Below the pieces are notes generated by a model that did no database searches, had not been told where the DNA came from, and saw only the letters and a program-made list of their open reading frames with translations. From assembly GCA_964016985.1 (NCBI GenBank), contig OZ024833.1, positions 62,554,963 to 62,618,962 of the forward strand: a stretch of DNA of 64,000 bases, given 5' to 3'. Shown here one piece after another: positions 1 through 11,819 of the stretch. The stretch's first letter is position 1; the number at the start of each line of letters is the position of its first letter. This stretch comes from Anodontia alba. Taxonomy: Eukaryota > Mollusca > Bivalvia > Lucinida > Lucinidae. Made by a program: the position numbers and the translations under genes.

Positions 1-188
1 AGGCTCTTTGAAATACACTGTAAAAGAGGAACTTGCACATTTGGGGCAATTGTCAATTCCTCCAATATCTTTTTCTAAGGTATGACATTGAATTTGAATT
101 GCCATCTCCCTAGCAGACAAGTAACACTTATCATAATTTGGCTAATTCGACCTGAGGATATCTGCCTATCTAACATGCTCAAAAATTA

Positions 189-324
189 AAAGGTCATTAT
201 AAACTTAAATTTTACCTGACTGGGATATATTAACCCCTGGGAACATTTCTGATTTTCAAAATCAAAAACTGTTCCTAGGGGTCAATATATCCCAGTTGGT
301 TCTAATTTAAGTGATGACCCTTTG
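189..324. repeat. Foldback MITE, imperfect palindrome
   Basis: The left half (AAAGGTCATTATAAACTTAA) is answered by its inverted complement near 324, and the inner arms CTGGGATATATTAACCCC and GGGGTCAATATATCCCAG face each other across a loop of about 25 bases. No ORF is present. I cannot place it in a superfamily because no clear TSD is visible. Bases 1-188 hold nothing I recognise. Confidence 0.7.
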
Positions 325-465
325 AAATACTAAGTGTCACTTTAGAAATTATCATTATCTCATAGGAGACATCAGTGTTCCCTGGAAGAAAATGAAAGGT
401 CAAATGAATGCACTAGTTAGACATGTGCATTTCTTTTCTCTTTCAGTAAATTTACACTAAGCATA

Positions 466-600
466 CTGGGTCAGCAGATGAAATTCTGGAACACTTTCCA
501 GAAAATAGGGTTTGAAACTCAGGATACAAGTTATATCAATTGTCAAACCCTATTTTCTGGAAAAATAAGAAACCCTATTCCATTATGTTGAATCTATGGA
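466..600. repeat. TTAA-C foldback fragment
   Basis: The arms CCAGAAAATAGGGTTTGA and TCAAACCCTATTTTCTGG face each other around 500-560, with the flank TCAGCAGATGAAATT on the left. The same core occurs near 19750, 23050, 51520, 55550, 59820 and 62620 in better preserved copies that are bounded by TTAA. This copy lacks its right end. Confidence 0.6.
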
Positions 601-795
601 AATGTCCTAAAATTTCAAACACCAAACTGTCTGACAAATGACATATACAAACAGTTCATACCCAGACCAGTCTGATCAGGGTCTACACAGTTTGCATTTC
701 CACTAAGTATTTTCAGAAACAGGTGCAGGAAAAGTAAAATTTAGGTCAAAATAGTATGGAATAAAGTGTTTAAATTTTTAGAACATTTACTGTAT
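600..795. repeat. Family F MITE with shared core hairpin
   Basis: The ends GGAAATGTCCTAAAATTTC and AAATTTTTAGAACATTTAC are inverted repeats, about 200 bp apart. The centre is a degraded copy of the CAAACAGTGTAGACC hairpin. Better copies lie at 22022-22200 and 57308-57525. Confidence 0.6.
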
Positions 796-799
796 GTAA

Positions 800-1196
800 T
801 GTGAAACCATGTTTTCCTATAATATATAATTTTAGTCTAGACTGGCTCCAGTCTCCAGTGACTAAAGTATTTTTTCTTCAAATAAAAATAAAAAAGATTG
901 CCTTTGGAAACAAAGACCACATTACAGATTAGAAAATGGGAGTCTCGGTTTTACTGAGACTCTTCGTAAGCAGTAATGAAGTCTGCAACACCGCTTATGC
1001 CCTCTAGTGTATACATGAGCAGAACTCCACTTTCAAAGATACCACAATGGGCCCAATGATCCCAAAGGAAATGAAATATTATCTACACTATGGTGAAGTA
1101 TGGGGTGGTCCAGCCTTTATAGTCTATCTATAATTATCCTTAATTACCCACAATTACCAGTTATAATTATCAGTTACAGGTCATTTGACTTTAAAC
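800..1196. other. No gene seen
   Basis: AT-rich sequence without a credible coding frame. A small hairpin (GAGTCTC, loop, GAGACTC) lies at about 931-960. Confidence 0.5.
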
Positions 1197-1200
1197 AAAA

Positions 1201-1291
1201 GTGTCAGGGAACTGTCTTCAAAAGTGTCGGGGAACTGTCTTCAAATCTGTCCTGGAACTGTCTCCAAAAGCCATGTCGGGGAACTGCCTTG
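1201..1291. repeat. 23-bp tandem repeat, about 4 copies
   Basis: GTGTC, then GGAACTGTCTTCAAA, repeats at 1201, 1224 and 1247 with a decayed fourth copy to about 1291. The period is 23 bp, so open frames across it shift at each copy and are not evidence of a protein. Confidence 0.8.
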
Positions 1292-1299
1292 TTCCGAAA

Positions 1300-2139
1300 A
1301 ATTACTTCCTCTATAAATCAGGCACACTTTGTAGGTACTTGTTAGAAGTATACAAAAAAAAAAAAATACTAACGTCAGTTTGTTTCACAATTTTCCTTTT
1401 AATGTAGCCGTGAATGAAAATATCCAAAATTATTCAAATATTTTTTGTATTCATGAATAAAGAAAAGGGAATATGGTTGTTCAATTTGCACAAGATAGAG
1501 AAGGCAAGTTTATTTATACTTTAAAAATGTATGTTAAACTGTTAATGACCATTTGGTATGTTTTAGCATTGAAGTTGTAAGTTAAATTTGTGAGACTCGC
1601 ATTTCATTTATGATTTTTGTTGATCATTTATGATGATGTGTATAGGTGGCATATTTCTCCACGAGGTATGAACACTGAACAGCCGGTTAGATAGTCCTGA
1701 CAACATCAAAAAATTATTCAGCACGAACTTCGGATACATGGCGAGAATTGGTCACTTAATGCGCAAAATTTACTACTTAAAATACCCTCGCTTTTTTTTA
1801 CATTACGTGCGCAACAGAGATAAACTAAATCTATAGTTCTATGTATAAGGACCGCCAAAAATTCCAATTTGCGAGTTCAAACTTTTTTCAATACTTTACG
1901 AATACTTACTGAATTTCTTAATTGGTCAGGTAGCGCTCCTCAGGTGTACATCCGGTTTATGTACGTCGTGTGCTTGATTAGTCCATTGGTACCGGTTAAC
2001 CGCAATTAAGTTGCGTGAACGATATGACCGGACTTTATTGCTTCTATTCTAGAACCACTTTGCGATGGATACAAAATAATCTATTTGCATGAAAATGAAC
2101 TGTATAATAGGTTTATAGCTAGTCTACTCTCCTTCCTCA
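1300..2139. other. No gene seen
   Basis: AT-rich sequence with no long frame and no repeat I could pair inside the window. Confidence 0.5.
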
Positions 2140-4560
2140 GTGTAAGTTTCTGAACATGACTGCTATGGCATAGTTATAAGGCAAAATTATTAAATAAATC
2201 AAGTACATTTTCTGTAGTGCAATTTTCAAACCACAATCATGAAAACTGTAGGTCGCAGAGACATGAACTTCACTATGCAATGTGAATATGGCAACTGTGT
2301 AAGTAAATGAAGGGTTTGTAAATTGATCAGAGTTCTGTAAACTTTATACACATGCCCTGCCTATATTCTTCCTTTGCTGCAAGTTTTAAATCATTATCTT
2401 GAAAACTGTAGAAATTGTAGAGACACAAGCCCGACTATGTCATATGCATTAGGCAAATTTTCTAAGTAACTCTAAGATATATAACTCTAGCAATGATAAT
2501 TTGATCAGACTTCTGTTACTTTTACGCTCATGTCTAGTCGTTGGATTTTTTTTTTAAATCAGTCCTTTAAAATAGTGATGTCTGGGTGGGCGGGCGTCGG
2601 GCTCGTCCGAGGTTTACCTTTTGGTTAACCTTTTTTCAAAGCTGTATGTAACCTTTATTCTTCAGCAGATTGTTTTCATATTTGGTAGGGATGAAGAGGA
2701 AGCCCAGTAGGTGTGTCACATGCAAGAGAGACGACTCTCACTTAGTTTTTTATATACTTATCTCCCCTGTCGTCCGAGGTTTACCTATTGTTTAACCTTT
2801 TTACAAAGTTATATGTCACCTTTATTCTTAATTGGATTGCTTTCATATTTAATAGAGATGAAGATGAGGACCAGTAGGCATGTGTTGTGCAAGAGAGACA
2901 ACTCTAACTGTCTCCGTTATATACTTGTCTCCCTTGACATCCGAGGTCTACCTTTTGGTTAAACTTTTTTTCAAAGTTGTATGTTACCTTTATTCTCCAG
3001 TGGATTTCTTTCTTATTCGGTAGGGATTAAGAGGAGGACCAGTAGGCATGGTTAAACTTTTTTTCAAAGTTGTATGTTACCTTTATTCTCCAGTGGATTT
3101 CTTTCTTATTCGGTAGGGATAAAGAGGAGGACCAGTAGGCATGTAGGGTGCAAGAAAGACAACTCTCACTTTCATTGTTATGTACTTATCTCCCTTGAAG
3201 TCGAAATCTTGTGCAGGCCATAACTCCTATACTGTTTGAGATAATTTGATAATATTTGGTAGGTTCATATATAAGATCAAGAAGAAGTGTTGCAAACAGG
3301 AAGGACAACTCTTGCTTTATGTACTTATCTCCTTGGAAATAAAAATATTATGCAGGCCATAACTGCCATACTGTTTGAGATAATTTGATAATATCAGGTC
3401 AAGTAAGAGTGTCACATGCAAGAAGGATACGTAATATTTTTTGTTCTTTTTTCAAGTTAACTCCCCTGAATGAATTTCTAAAATTCTTGTGCACTTCATA
3501 ACTTCTTAATGGTTTGAAATATTTTGAAAATATTTGGTAGAGACATAGATAAGAACCAGTAGGCACGCCCCTGTAAGAGAGACAACTCTGACTTTCTTTG
3601 ATAGGTACTTATCACCCCTGAAGATGAAAGCTTGTGCAGCCAAAATTGATTTTGGACATATATTTAAAAAATCTGTCCTTTAAAATAGCGATGTCATGGC
3701 CAGTGGGCATTGGGTCTCCCGAGGTTAACCTTTTCATTGACCTTTTCAAAAACCTGTCCATAATGCTGTTAGGCATTTTTCTTGTCTGCAAGTTTCAAAT
3801 CATTATATTGAAAACTACAGAAGTTGTGGAGACACAGACCTTACTAGGCCATATGTATAAGGTAAAAATTCTAAATAATACAGGGCTATGTAAATCTAGC
3901 AATTAACATTTGATCAGAGTTCTGTGACATTTATGCACATGCCAAACGCTTATTCTTACTATGCTGCAAGTTTAAAATCATTGTCTTGAAAACGGTAGAG
4001 GTTGCGAAGACACAAACCCTACTATATCAGGTGTATACGGCATTTTTTTTTTTTTCTAAGTAAATCTAGGGGAGGTAATTCTAGTAATAAAAATTTGATC
4101 AGAGTTTTGTGACCTTTATGCACATGACCAGCCTATATATTTACTCTGCTGCAAGTTTCAAATTTTACCTTGGAAACTGTAGAAGTTCCTGAGACAAACC
4201 CTACTAGGTCACGTGTATAAGGCAAAATTTCAAAGTTAATTCAAGGCATGTAACTATAGCAATAAAAAATTGAATAAAAATAAAAACTTTGCTGCAAGTT
4301 TCAAATTGTTACCTTTAAAATTGTAGGAGAAGTTGAGGAGCCACAAACCATAGTATGTTTTGTGTATAAGAACATTTTCTAAGTAAATCAAGGGTAAATA
4401 ACTCTAGCAATAAAAATGATCAGAGTTCTATAACCTTTATGTACATACTCAGTCTATTTGCTTACTATGGTGCAAGTTTTAAACCACTGCGTTGAAAACT
4501 GTAGGAGGAGTTGTGGAGATGAACAGTACTATAAAGTGTGATGGACAGACAGACATACAT
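2140..4560. repeat. Degenerate tandem array, two monomer types
   Basis: Two monomer types of roughly 160-200 bp alternate. One carries GTTTACCTTTTGGTTAACC and AGTAGGCATGTG; the other carries CTGCAAGTTTCAAATCATT, TTGAAAACTGTAGAAGTTG and TGATCAGAGTTCTGTGACC. Divergence between monomers is high. The block 2957-3049 is repeated almost exactly at 3050-3142 (93 bp), which looks like a late slippage or unequal exchange. Such arrays are typical of mollusc interspersed elements with tandem cores, but I see no termini that define the host element. Confidence 0.7.
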
Positions 4561-5933
4561 ATGAGGAAGGGTAAACTTTATGTTCTCCCCCACTTCGTGC
4601 TTTGTGGGGAGGGGGTGGGATAGCGTGGGGATGGGGTTGGGGCATAAAAATAAAATAATAAAATAAAATGACCTTTTATTTAGTTAATGTTTAGGTACAT
4701 TGATTTTGTCAAGTATATATTGGTAAATCTTAGTGAAAAGTCATTTAAAAGGTAAGTCTGAAATATACAATTTTAGACATGCATTAAAAAAAAATTAAAC
4801 CCCAGCACTGTTCAGGATCAAATGTAGGATTCAGCCACTCAAACGGTGTTTTCTCTATTCTAATCCCTCACATCTGCTGGAGTACACCTTTGTGTTATTT
4901 CTTGCATGTAATAGTTAATAAGCAGGCCAACTAACTGACCAGATAATTTCAATTCTGTGGCTGCAAACTGGACACAATCATTGATATTGCTGCTAATGAC
5001 AGATTAATGGACTTCACTCCTGGTTATCTGACAGGTCAGTTTGATGGAATAGGTTTCTTCCTGGAAGAATGAGGTCCCTCTTTAATACTTGGCCAAGATA
5101 TGTATTTGAGACTCTATCAAATATACTTGCCATTGTTAACATGTTGATAAACTTTTAAAATAAACAAAAATGATCAGACTTTTATTATCAGACTAGCAGC
5201 TAGTCTACTTCTATTCATAAAAAAAACTCTGAATTCCGTACAGTGTAATAAAATATATTCATTTTCTCATTGTACTAAAATTTTCAGTCATGTTGTACAG
5301 AAAAATACTTGAAATTTCAAGGTGTCGAGAAAGTATTCAATGTTACGGTAAAATGTCCGGATTTCAAAATTTTAAACTTCATTTCATTTTTATTAACGAG
5401 CCCCTTCCATAAAACAGATTCATTTGAACAGGTAAAATTAATTTCTGACTTCTTATAAAATTCAAGTTAAAGGTCTGTCCCAGCTATTGTGCCGTAACAA
5501 CTTCATCTTGTCATGAAGCCCATACATTTGCATTAGTAACCAGACTACTACTGACGTCACACTGAAAATAGTCCTATCTAAAAATAGAGTGTACGGAGCA
5601 GATGTTGGATACAGCCTAAGGTAAAAAAAAAGATTGCATTGTTCTATTTATTTCAGGCCACAGGTTCCTGGAAGAGACAATAAGCTGTTTGTTTTTTTGT
5701 TTTTTGTTTGTTTTTGTTTTTTTTTTTTTTTTCATTCCTGTACTTACCTGTAATGTTCAAGATGTTCATTAGAATAGTCTCGTTGAGATGATTCTAACAT
5801 ATAAGCAGTTCGAACAGTCTCTTGAGACGATTAAAAAATGCATCAATTTTCATTTGTGACACTTATTAATAAATAAGTACCTCTCTTTATCAGTACACAT
5901 CAGTGCAAGGGAAGTAACTCCTAAATTTACCCT
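4561..5933. other. No gene seen; low-complexity stretches
   Basis: No credible coding region. Contains a G-rich run near 4600-4650 and a T/G-rich run near 5690-5732. Confidence 0.5.
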
Positions 5934-6125
5934 TGGTATTCGGACACCTTGACGTCTTACCATGCTTGTTCTAAAATATGAACAAGTACAATTTACAACC
6001 TGATGTTGTGTCTAAAAGTTGCTGGATGGGTGGCGGGCGGTGTGGACCCTATTGGGACGCGGTGTCCCACCTGGGTCTACACTATTTGCCCAGGCCTGCC
6101 CGTCCGAATGCACACGGTGGGCGCG
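5934..6125. repeat. TA-5 family fragment
   Basis: TACCATGCTTGTTCTAAAAT, then GAACAAGTACAATTTAC and a degenerate core hairpin (GTGGACCC...GGGTCTACACTATTTGC) match the order seen in the complete copy at 58454-59372. The ends are not preserved. Confidence 0.55.
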
Positions 6126-6816
6126 GTATTAACGATACTGAATAACAGCTAGTGTAGTGTACGAGTATTCAGTTTTAATTGTCAATTTCACGCATGCATT
6201 TCAAACTGATATTTCTCTATGCACCTTTTATTATGCCATATTCTGTATCGATTGAGTGAAATAAAAATATTATTATTATATTATTATCAAAATTGCTTGG
6301 GCTGAACGTGGACCCCTGCTGAGGTCAATGGCCAATTTCTCGATCCATGTTGCAAGAAAAAAAATTCAAACTTACTTTCTACTTTAGATCTGACGTATAG
6401 TAAGAACTCTTCCAAATATGGAAGGAATCTGTCGTCCACTTGTCCAACAAATGCCATTTTCTGCCAGCTATGAGGCCTATATATACTTCTATTACTGCTT
6501 GATTCAGTTTACAGGTGGAAACGCAACCGAATAACATAACATTTTCAGGAAAAATGACTATGGAATGAAAACAAACATGGGGATGATATATAAACTGAGT
6601 TTTTCTTACTATGGACAGCACTCTGTCTGTTGGGGCATAGGTGTTATTTTCATAACGAATACTGAAATTTCCATACTGTTACTGTCTATATACCATTATT
6701 TTTTACGGTCAAACAGTTACATTAGTGTGTAACGGTGAAGACATTTCATGTTTATTTTCTTGAATATGCATTATGTTGTAAATCCTTGTTAAAGTCATAG
6801 TGTCCTGTGCATTGCT
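6126..6816. other. No gene seen
   Basis: A minus-strand frame at 6379-6621 (80 codons) has no motif I recognise, no splice context and no repeat partner; I do not call it a gene. Confidence 0.4.
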
Positions 6817-7721
6817 TAGAACACGCCTGGTAAACTATCACAGGTACCTCCGCGGAGGTACCGATTAAATGGTTGTGACAGATATCCGGAGCTACCTGTG
6901 ATGGTCAAAAACTAGACATTAAAAGATAGGTGTTCGTCTTTTTTGATAAAATACACAATAACCAGAGTTTACTGAAAATCAAAGAGTGTATTCGACTCTT
7001 ATAGGCATAAAGTTTTGTCACACGTCATATCCCCTAGAACTTTACATATTTACCAAAGATACGACCTTTGAAGTGGCTTCGAAGTCAGCCCGAAGTACTC
7101 GAAACAGAAAAAGACCGATCGTTTGGGTTCTAAATGCGGATATCTTGCATACAAATCTGTTCATCTTGGTACACTGATATAAAGTTAACTTGTTTGCCTG
7201 AATACAGATATAGATAAACTCCAAATAAGGCTGGATTCTTCAAAACATAGCTGGAGGTGCCTGTGACGTTGTGGAGGTGCCTGTGATGTAAAGAAATATA
7301 ATGAAAATCTAAAGAGTTATTGTAGCTGCATATATTCATATAATTATTCTCTAGATTACTGCCTTGAAAGAATCATTCATTCAGCCTCGCAATAAGCTAT
7401 CATAATGCTATGTCATGAATTTCCATGTTAAAGTTATAAAACATAATCTCAAAGAATTATTGGTGCTTTTGAGTTAGATTGTCATAGAATGCTCACTGAA
7501 GTTCTTGAATGTTGATGACTGTAATCGGGAGGTGCTGCCTGTTCGTCATTCCAACTCGTAGAAAATTGTCTTTGTTCAATATATCACACGCCATGCCATC
7601 TACACATATGGTGTACCAAAAGTATAAAAAATGCCGATGCCTGTCACTGTAAATTATGACGCAGTTTAAGCATTACTGGAACACCTAAAATAACTTACGT
7701 TGTTGACCCTTTTGGTAGCTC

Positions 7722-7908
7722 GTGATCGGAATTTTACTGTAAATCATCTGAAATTCAGTCTCCAAATAGCCACTATGTGCATCAAATATGCTGACAAAAG
7801 AGCAATTTTCCGACATATTGTTGATTTTGCAAACGCTTCGACAAAATATTTTCATAGTGGTTATTTGGTGACTGAATTTAACACGATTTACAGTAAGATT
7901 CCGATCAC
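7722..7908. repeat. Inner foldback within the giant element's loop
   Basis: GTGATCGGAATTTTACTGTA at 7722 is mirrored by TACAGTAAGATTCCGATCAC ending at 7908. Further in, CAAATAGCCACTATG pairs with CATAGTGGTTATTTG. It starts exactly where the outer arm homology stops, so it is either nested or a part of the element that lost its partner arm. Confidence 0.75.
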
Positions 7909-8081
7909 TTCACTATATTAAAAGATGTAATGTCGAGATTATGTCATGTGTTGATGATGTAACACCTAGGTCTTACGGGTGTGTTTGAATTCTAGCGCTG
8001 ACAATATAAAACAGCAAGAGTGAATCACTTGCAACACCTTCGAGTCCACTCACCACAAAGTTAACATAAACGGCGAGCCAG

Positions 8082-8330
8082 GCCGCGTAGCGCAGTCGGT
8101 AGCGCGACACTCAAAAGCCAGAGGTCCCCGCTTACTTTTCTATCTCCTTCCGCTGATTCAAGAAGGGAAGTTGTCAGTTACTGACGAAAGTATGTTCATT
8201 TATTACCGGTTAACCCCTTAGGAGGTCTAAGCCTGACCAGAAATAGTGTGGTAAGGTTAACTGATAGTCCCGTCATGATTTTACAGAGGACGTAAAGAAA
8301 CAAAACAACAAAACTACAACAACACATACA
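8082..8330 (+). mobile_element. tRNA-derived SINE (head decayed)
   Basis: A box-A-like TAGCGCAGTCGG sits in the head at about 8088-8100; the box B region is lost. The body (GATTCAAGAAGGGAAGTTGT, then GGTTAACC and AGGTCTAAGCCTG) is the same as in the SINE at 18023, although the head differs. It ends in an A/C-rich tail. It lies in the loop of the giant foldback. Confidence 0.7.
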
Positions 8331-9277
8331 GCAAGCGTCATACGACATATGCGAGCGATACGCATACGAGTTACCAAAAGGGTCAACAACGTAGGTTATT
8401 TTAGGTGTTCCGGAAATGCTTAAACTGCGTCATAATTTACGGTGACAGGCATCGGCAATTTTATACTTTTGGTACACCATATGTGTAGCTGGCATGGCGT
8501 GTGATATATTTAGCAAAGACAATTTTCTACGAATTGAAATGACGAACAGGCAGCACCTCCCGATTACAGTCACCACCATTCAAGAAAAAAAAAGTCTTAC
8601 TTTAGTGAGCATTCTATGACAATCTAACTCAAAAGCACCAATAATTCTTTGAGATTATGTTTTATAACTTTAACATGGAAATTCATGACATACACATTAT
8701 GAGAGCTTTTAACGACGCTGAATGAATGATTCTTTCCAGGCAGTGATCTAGAGAAGAATTATATCAATATTTGCAGCTGAAATAACCCTTCGGATTTTCA
8801 CTATATTTCTTTACATCACAGGCACCTCCACGACGTCACAGGCACCTCCAGCTGTTTTTTGAAGAATCCAGCCTTATTTGGAGTTTATCGATATCTGTAT
8901 TCAGGCAAACAGGTTTACTTTACATCAGTGTACCAAAATAAACAGATTTGTATGCAAGATATCCGCATTTAGAACCCAAAACGATCGGTCTTTTGCCTAC
9001 TTCGGGCTGACTTCGAAGCCACTTCAAAGGTCGTATCTTTGGTAAATATGGAAAGTTCTGGGGGATATGACGTGTGACAAAACTTTATGCCTATAAGGGT
9101 CGAATTGCACTTTTTGATTTTCAGTAAACTCTCTGGTTATTGTGTATTTTATCAAAAAAGACGAACACCTATCGTTTTTTGTCTAGGTTTTGACCATCAC
9201 AGGAAGCTCCGGATATCTGTCACAACCATTTAATCGGTACCTCCGCGGAGGTACCTGTGATAGTTTACCAGGCGTGT

Positions 9278-9377
9278 TAGAAGTCAGCTGACATAATGTG
9301 CCAAAGTTATGTTTGATCAACAGGTTTATCATCAGTGTTTTTCGCATTTAATGCTAATTCAGTAACTGTGTTCATAT

Positions 9378-9415
<38 letters not shown>

Positions 9416-10316
9416 CATTAATAGTTTTGTTGCCAGCGTAAAATATGTCCTGAAGCCCTTATCTACTGAAATAGAGTAAAAGGGTCTGAGACATATCCAT
9501 GTATACGTTTAATACGCCAAATTAATTGCCATCTTGGGGTTATTATATTTTTACCGTTACGGTTGTCATGTACCATTACGGCTGTCTGTTCCGTTACAAA
9601 TAAAAATAAAAATAATTATTTCAAACAGAAATATTTTCTAATAGGTTTTTTTTTTTCTGAAAACAGAAGTACACATAATAGCATGTTGACCAGAGCAAGT
9701 GTGACTTTACAAAACATCCTTTTGAGTCACAGAGAAATTTTGTCTAAATTTCACTATTTTTATAATTGTCCATATAGTTCAAGCATTTTATGTACTAAAA
9801 CCTGAAGTAAGAAACATTTCTTTCGATATTTAATAAGTAAAAGAATTTCTCCACATAAGCGTTTTAAACTTATTCAGAATAAATACAGCTTGAATGAAAA
9901 AAGTCAAAGCTTAGGTTAATGACAACCCCGTAACGGTTTGGGCATTTTTCCGTTACGGGGCACTTCCGGTTGCTATGGAAACCATAGTTTGTATTAGAAA
10001 TAGTGTCTATTTCAGAATATTGTACTTCAAACTTCATATTTTATATTTCACACTGAAAGGTTGGAAACAAATAAATTCATTTTAGCGAGTAATATATGTC
10101 AAAAAGTCCGGTAGTAAAATATTCATGAGTATACGCACAGCATAGATCTACCACGCTTCCAGCGAAAAAAAAAAAAAAAATATCAAGTAGCCCAGTGGGC
10201 AACGTTCGCTCACTTGAATCAAAGAAGTCTTATCTGGCTAGCTGTTTCGCTAGATCTAAGACTTTAAAATTGCAATTACGGGCTTTTTCGCACTCAAGGG
10301 CAAATAACTCCAACAT
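9278..10316. other. No gene; 35-bp poly-T and scattered repeats
   Basis: A T run lies at about 9382-9415. ACCGTTACGG-type words occur on both strands at 9553-9600 and 9925-9960. GGGCAAATAACTCC at about 10300 resumes as GGGCAAATAACTCT near 11890, on the other side of the LINE, which suggests that the LINE interrupted one repeat. Confidence 0.45.
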
Positions 10317-11622
10317 GAATTCATCTACACATCTACATCTGGATCATTAATCTGTCACACTTGACAATTCTTTAATGGTACGCTAGGCAGAATCTAAAAG
10401 AGAAACAAAAGAGCAGATAGAAAAGAAGAGTCGGACAGACAATACGAATGCAAAAACAGTAAAAGAAAGAAATAAAAGAAAGTTGTGGCCGACCACTTTT
10501 CGCCCATCTGAGTGTGACCAATCCGCCTTCCCTGGGGGTACCTGGGCATCTGGCCTAACGACACAGCTCGACACTCATTATTTGGGTTTAGGTTCATGGC
10601 CGGGGGATAAATCCCCCATTAGAAGATTAGGCTCCCTCTTGAAGGATGCCCAAGAGGGTGCCTCAGCAGCTGTGGCCCGTAGTCTGTTCCACACTGGAAT
10701 GGTCCTGGGAAAAAGCGAATTTGAAACAGTCAGTAGATGTCTGGTACTGTAGTTACTTGAAAGAATGGGCTGCTGTAGTTTTCTTACTGGCAGGTTTCAG
10801 GTATCTGGATGATGTAACTGCTATCAGATCGTGGACGATTTTGTAAAAACAGTCAGCTGCAGTTTGGTTCTCCTGGCTTCATGTGTCTCCCATCCGAGGT
10901 AGTCCAACATCTCCGTCACACTGCTAGTGGTTCTGTACCTGTTAGTTACAAATCGGGCTACTCTACGCCGAACCATCTCGACTCGGTATTTCTGATCTTG
11001 GTGATGAGAGATGCAGATGGTGCAGCAGTAGTCGAGGTTTGGCCTCACCATGGATATGAGAGCCTTAGTCTTCGCCTCCTCACTGGCATGTCTGAGGTTA
11101 CGCCGCAGGAAACCGAGCATACTGTTTGCCTTCTTGGTGACTCGGTTAACGTGTTGGTTACATGCTAGGTTAGACTGAAAGTCCACACACAGGTACGTTG
11201 TAGTCTTCTCTTCTTCCTTCTGTGGTGACTTTATCTCCCTATAAACGATACAGTCATCGGCGAACATTCTTGTCTTGGAGGTGAGGTCGTCCGGCAGGTC
11301 GTTTATGATGATTAGGAAAAGTACTGGTCCTAACACTGAGCCTTGAGGGACGCCACTCACTACTGAGACTTTCTCCGTTGACTGGCCTTCTACTATGACT
11401 TGCTGAGTTCTGCTGTTGAGGAATGATGCCATCCACTGGAACGTGCAGCCCCGTATCCCATAGTGATGAGCCTTGTTCAGCAGGCGCTGGTGGAGAACAT
11501 GATCAAACGCCTTGCTGAAATCCAGGATAACCATGTTTGTCTGGATTTGTTGTCCAGGGCAGAAGCAAGGAAGGGTGTCAGGATCTGAGTCTCACAACTC
11601 CGCTTGAATTTGTAGCTATTGG
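10317..11622 (-). pseudogene. Non-LTR retrotransposon reverse transcriptase remnant
   Basis: On the minus strand, 11534-10824 reads 236 codons with reverse-transcriptase motifs: LDFSKAFD (motif A, residues 4-11), SGVPQGSVLGP (motif B, about 60-70) and FADDC (motif C, residues 91-95). This arrangement fits the CR1/L2/Jockey group. The reading goes straight from the palm (about residue 102) into the thumb (YLCVDFQ...), so about 50-60 residues are missing. Homology continues upstream to about 11622 in another frame (TNSYKFKRSCETQIL) and downstream past 10850 after a one-base loss in a T run (FYKIVHDL...). The rest, to about 10317, looks like a 3' UTR ending in GATGTAGATG repeats. No endonuclease is present. 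It is a dead, 5'-truncated copy. Confidence 0.85.
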
Positions 11623-11819
11623 TCGAGTGTATCAGTTGTCAGCTAAACCATATCGGGTGCCAAAAGCTTTGGTGTTATCACAGGCCGTCGATGATGTATA
11701 CTTTTAAATGCAATAGCTCCTGTCGCCCGATTAAATGATGGTCATCGACAGCTCAACAATATAAAATATGACCGTCCGACTGTCATCATTGATGTAATTT
11801 AGACATTAAGAGCCTTCTC

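Larger units (their letters stand above)
6821..9277. mobile_element. Giant foldback element, ~900-bp arms
   Basis: The sequence from 6821 rightward and the complement from 9277 leftward match at roughly 95% by eye for about 900 bp (to about 7722 and 8363). The ends are perfect: ACACGCCTGG and CCAGGCGTGT, flanked by a direct TAGA at 6817-6820 and 9278-9281, which I read as a 4-bp TSD. Each arm carries a perfect 20-bp palindrome, GGTACCTCCGCGGAGGTACC, at 6843-6862 and 9236-9255. The loop holds a smaller foldback and a SINE. No transposase is seen, so it is non-autonomous or a foldback-type element; superfamily unknown. Confidence 0.85.
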
